The position numbers and the translations under genes were made by a program. A DNA stretch of 7,344 nucleotides from an uncultured Clostridia bacterium (GTDB lineage Bacteria; Bacillota; Clostridia; Oscillospirales; Oscillospiraceae). The DNA is taken from assembly GCA_947177005.1 (NCBI GenBank), contig CAMWSZ010000141.1, forward strand, positions 1 to 7,344, in the 5' to 3' direction. Under the pieces are notes generated by a model that was given only the letters and a program-made list of their open reading frames with translations, searched no databases and had not been told where the DNA came from. Shown here in pieces: positions 5,571-7,344 of the stretch; position 1 is the first letter of the stretch; each line of letters starts with the position of its first letter.

Positions 5571-6757
5571 GTTTTTCCGCCTCCCTTTTTCACGCGCTGT
5601 TTTCCGGTCTGGAAGGACTGTGTCAGATTGAGCCGGCCCGGACAGACGTAGGAACACATGCCGCACTCCGTACAGCGGAGGATTCCCATGTCCTTCAGGA
5701 TATCCGGCTGTTCTGCGTACTGAAGAAGCAAAAACGGCTCCAATTTTTCCGGACACACGACCCGGCACCGGCCGCACCGGATACAGGCCGGATGTGCGGC
5801 GGTACGTTCCTCGTCTTTGCAGAAAGCCAGAACAGCGGGGGTATTTTTTTCAATGGGCACGTCCAAATCAGTCTGGGCGTGTCCGGTCATGGGACCGCCT
5901 GTCAGGATTTTAAAGGTTTTTGGCTGAACCCCGCCGCAGGCGTCCAGCAAGAAACGAATGGGGGTTCCGACAGGACAGAGCAGATTTTTCGGCTCAACCA
6001 CGCCGGAACCGGATACCGTAACCACCCGGTGCGTGAGGGGTTTGCCCAAACAGACGGCGTCGTACATAGCGGCGGCATCGGCAGCGCCGAACACAGCGCA
6101 GCTGTCATGGCTGTATCCGGCGCGGCGTGTATACGGCACGTCCGCCACCGCCGGAGCCTTATCCTGCCGGATCTTCTGCTGCAAAAGCCCGGCGGCGTCT
6201 CTGTCTCCGCAGGCAATATGCACACGGTCAACGCCGAACAGGCGGGCCAGAATCCGCGCCCCGCCCAAGACTGCCCCCGGACGTTCCAGCAGCAGACGGC
6301 GGCGGCAGGTGAGATACGGTTCGCTCTCACAGCCGTCGATCAGCACGGCCTGAGCCTTGCCCCGGACGCCCAAAGGGTCTAAGCCGGTCAGACCGGCCTC
6401 CCGGAGCAGAGTGACGGTCTCCTCCGGCGGCAGGCTTTCCGGATTCAGCGGGGCGCGTACCGCTGGGCAGAGGGCGTTTTTGCGGTCGTTCTCCACGACG
6501 ACGCAGAGTGACGCCTCCCCGGTACAGCGGCGTCTCTGTTCCACCGCGGCCACGCGGCCCGACACAGGCGTATGGACCGGGATGTTGTGCCGCGCTTCGC
6601 CGATTCTCTGCCCGGCTGTGACGTAGTCTCCGGCCCGCACGGCGGGTCTTCCGGCCACCGGCAGTACGGCCACCGGTGGCGGCGGCAGCTTTTCAATCGG
6701 CTTATTATAGGAAGCGGCCTTCTGCTCCGGCAGGCCGCCTGAAAAAATAAAGGGCAT
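5567..6757 (-). CDS. rnfC: Divergent RnfC-like iron-sulfur subunit
   Basis: RnfC is the peripheral Rnf subunit that exchanges electrons with NAD(H) through FMN and two [4Fe-4S] clusters. This 396-residue version is shorter than the usual roughly 430-450. The N-terminus (FSGGLPEQK, NKPIE, PVHTPVSGRV at 60-69) and the later GSGVVEPKNLL, GTPIRFLLDACGG and GGPMTGHAQTDLDVPIEKNT are typical. Both cluster motifs are complete: C325/C328/C331/C335 and C362/C365/C368/C372, each ending CP. The expected GGAGFPT loop is replaced by AGLTGLDPLGV (121-131), the NGAECEP motif reads DGCESEP (141-147), and the QHIGAP and YPQGAEK-type loops are absent. Cofactor and NADH use is therefore doubtful. The ATG at 6757 has AAGGAG on the minus strand near 6774-6769. 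It is coupled to rnfD by ATGA. Confidence 0.88.
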   Translation of the reverse strand: MPFIFSGGLPEQKAASYNKPIEKLPPPPVAVLPVAGRPAVRAGDYVTAGQRIGEARHNIPVHTPVSGRVAAVEQRRRCTGEASLCVVVENDRKNALCPAVRAPLNPESLPPEETVTLLREAGLTGLDPLGVRGKAQAVLIDGCESEPYLTCRRRLLLERPGAVLGGARILARLFGVDRVHIACGDRDAAGLLQQKIRQDKAPAVADVPYTRRAGYSHDSCAVFGAADAAAMYDAVCLGKPLTHRVVTVSGSGVVEPKNLLCPVGTPIRFLLDACGGVQPKTFKILTGGPMTGHAQTDLDVPIEKNTPAVLAFCKDEERTAAHPACIRCGRCRVVCPEKLEPFLLLQYAEQPDILKDMGILRCTECGMCSYVCPGRLNLTQSFQTGKQRVKKGGGKT

Positions 6758-6821
6758 AAAAGTTAATACTCCTTATAAGGATTAGAGAAATGTCAAAACA
6801 TAGTGATATATTCCATTTAAC

Positions 6822-6851
6822 ATCATACTCCCAAATCCCCCCGTTTGTCCA
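6822..6851 (-). promoter_or_regulatory. Candidate promoter of the rnfCD operon
   Basis: Read on the minus strand, TGGACA (6851-6846, five of six) is followed after 18 bases by TATGAT (6827-6822, five of six). Transcription would start near 6815, about 58 bases before the rnfC ATG. It lies just downstream of the symporter terminator, so rnfCD appears to be transcribed on its own. Confidence 0.5.
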
Positions 6852-6856
6852 CCCCC

Positions 6857-6896
6857 AAAAATCACCGCCCCGCCTCTTTTCACAGAGGCAGGACGG
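6857..6896 (-). terminator. Rho-independent terminator of the sodium/proline symporter gene
   Basis: On the minus strand, CCGTCCTGCCTCT (6896-6884) pairs along 13 positions, two of them G-U, with AGAGGCGGGGCGG (6877-6865), with a six-base loop. TGATTTTT follows (6864-6857). It starts ten bases past the symporter stop codon. A T-run also follows on the plus strand (6902-6907), but no plus-strand gene leads into it. Confidence 0.85.
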
Positions 6897-6905
6897 CGCT
6901 GTTTT

Positions 6906-7344
6906 TTACATCTTCTGCACTTGATCGAACATTTTTGTGATTTCCTGATCCGGCTCACTGGTGGCCAGACTCACCACAACAATTGCAACCGACGCCACAA
7001 TAAAGGCGGGGAGCAGCTCGTAAATGGCCCACGCGCCGCCCATTGGCGCAACGAGGTACTTCCAGACGAACACCATTACGCCCCCGGCAATCATACCGGC
7101 CAGCGCGCCCTGACGGTTGGAGCGTCTCCAGAACAGGGCGAACAGCATAACGGGACCGAAGGACGCGCCGAATCCTGCCCAGGCGAAGGATACGACCCGA
7201 AACACAGAGCTGTTGGGGTCCCAGGCCAGGATCACGCCGATGACTGCAATGGCGACAACGGTGCCCCGTGCGGCCAGAATGGAGGTCTTTTCACGCATTT
7301 TGACGCCCAAAAATTCCTCCAGCAGGTTCTGCGATACACTGGAC
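6906..7344 (-). CDS. putP: Sodium/proline symporter, C-terminal part (PutP-type, SSS family), cut by the window edge
   Basis: The last 145 residues of a sodium:solute symporter are visible, and the 5' end lies beyond base 7344. The frame enters with SSVSQNLLEEFL, matching the region after the sodium-binding serines in PutP. It continues with SFAWAGFGASFGPVMLFALFWRR, GALAGMIAGGVMVFVWKYL and AIYELLPAFIVASVAIVVVS. These are characteristic of PutP and correspond to the last four membrane helices, followed by a short charged cytoplasmic tail. The protein would import proline with Na+. Closely related SSS transporters such as the pantothenate symporter PanF are a weaker alternative, because the AWAGFGA...GALAGMI...VWK pattern is PutP-like. 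The apparent TTG start at 7310 is internal, not a real start. A terminator follows the gene. Confidence 0.87.
   Translation of the reverse strand, partial: SSVSQNLLEEFLGVKMREKTSILAARGTVVAIAVIGVILAWDPNSSVFRVVSFAWAGFGASFGPVMLFALFWRRSNRQGALAGMIAGGVMVFVWKYLVAPMGGAWAIYELLPAFIVASVAIVVVSLATSEPDQEITKMFDQVQKM

Noticed and set aside
5571..5777. 69-residue N-terminal extension of RnfD
   Set aside because: It overlaps rnfC's ferredoxin region in another frame. RnfD proteins begin near MNYNDLK...APHIRT, and the ATGA overlap with a ribosome site marks the start at 5570.
5792..6382. A 196-residue plus-strand open frame opposite rnfC
   Set aside because: It has no ribosome site or known motif, and the minus strand encodes a recognisable RnfC with two intact cluster motifs.

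Overview
The window looks like chromosomal DNA of a spore-forming, anaerobic, fairly high-G+C member of the Clostridia, most like the gut Oscillospiraceae (Flavonifractor/Pseudoflavonifractor type). This is inferred from the gene families and is not a species identification. The supporting genes are a SpoIIQ-like LytM protein, a DacF-type D,D-carboxypeptidase, Rnf subunits, an aldo/keto reductase fused to a ferredoxin domain, and purine-rich Shine-Dalgarno sites before nearly every gene.

Region 1 (1 to about 1080, plus strand) is clearly AT-richer than the rest: 15 of 60 bases are G/C at 61-120, against 44 of 60 at 1861-1920. It carries two compact transcription units. The first has an extended -10 promoter, a YozG-type HTH regulator, an overlapping three-helix membrane protein and a good Rho-independent terminator. 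The second has a perfect-consensus promoter, a 44-residue single-helix membrane peptide, and a 15-bp hairpin. This stretch looks like accessory DNA.

Region 2 (about 1160-4518, plus strand) is GC-rich. It holds a ferredoxin-fused aldo/keto reductase with its own promoter, then a membrane-anchored SpoIIQ-like M23 protein, a terminator hairpin, and a secreted D-alanyl-D-alanine carboxypeptidase. The last two suggest peptidoglycan remodelling, possibly during sporulation.

Region 3 (4515-7344, minus strand) holds the C-terminal part of a PutP-type sodium/proline symporter, its terminator, and then a separately promoted two-gene operon, rnfC-rnfD. The pair shares an ATGA stop/start overlap. rnfD runs directly into the carboxypeptidase gene, and the two opposed stop codons share the bases TTAA. 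No rnfG, rnfE, rnfA or rnfB is present, although Clostridia normally carry rnfCDGEAB together.

The most interesting part is this rnfCD pair. RnfC keeps both [4Fe-4S] motifs and the biotinyl-lipoyl-like N-terminus, but the glycine-rich GGAGFPT-type loop and other loops expected for flavin/NADH handling are missing or rewritten. RnfD keeps the threonine of the covalent-FMN motif in an altered context. This suggests a stand-alone membrane electron-transfer module that does not take electrons from NADH in the usual way, or a decaying Rnf remnant.
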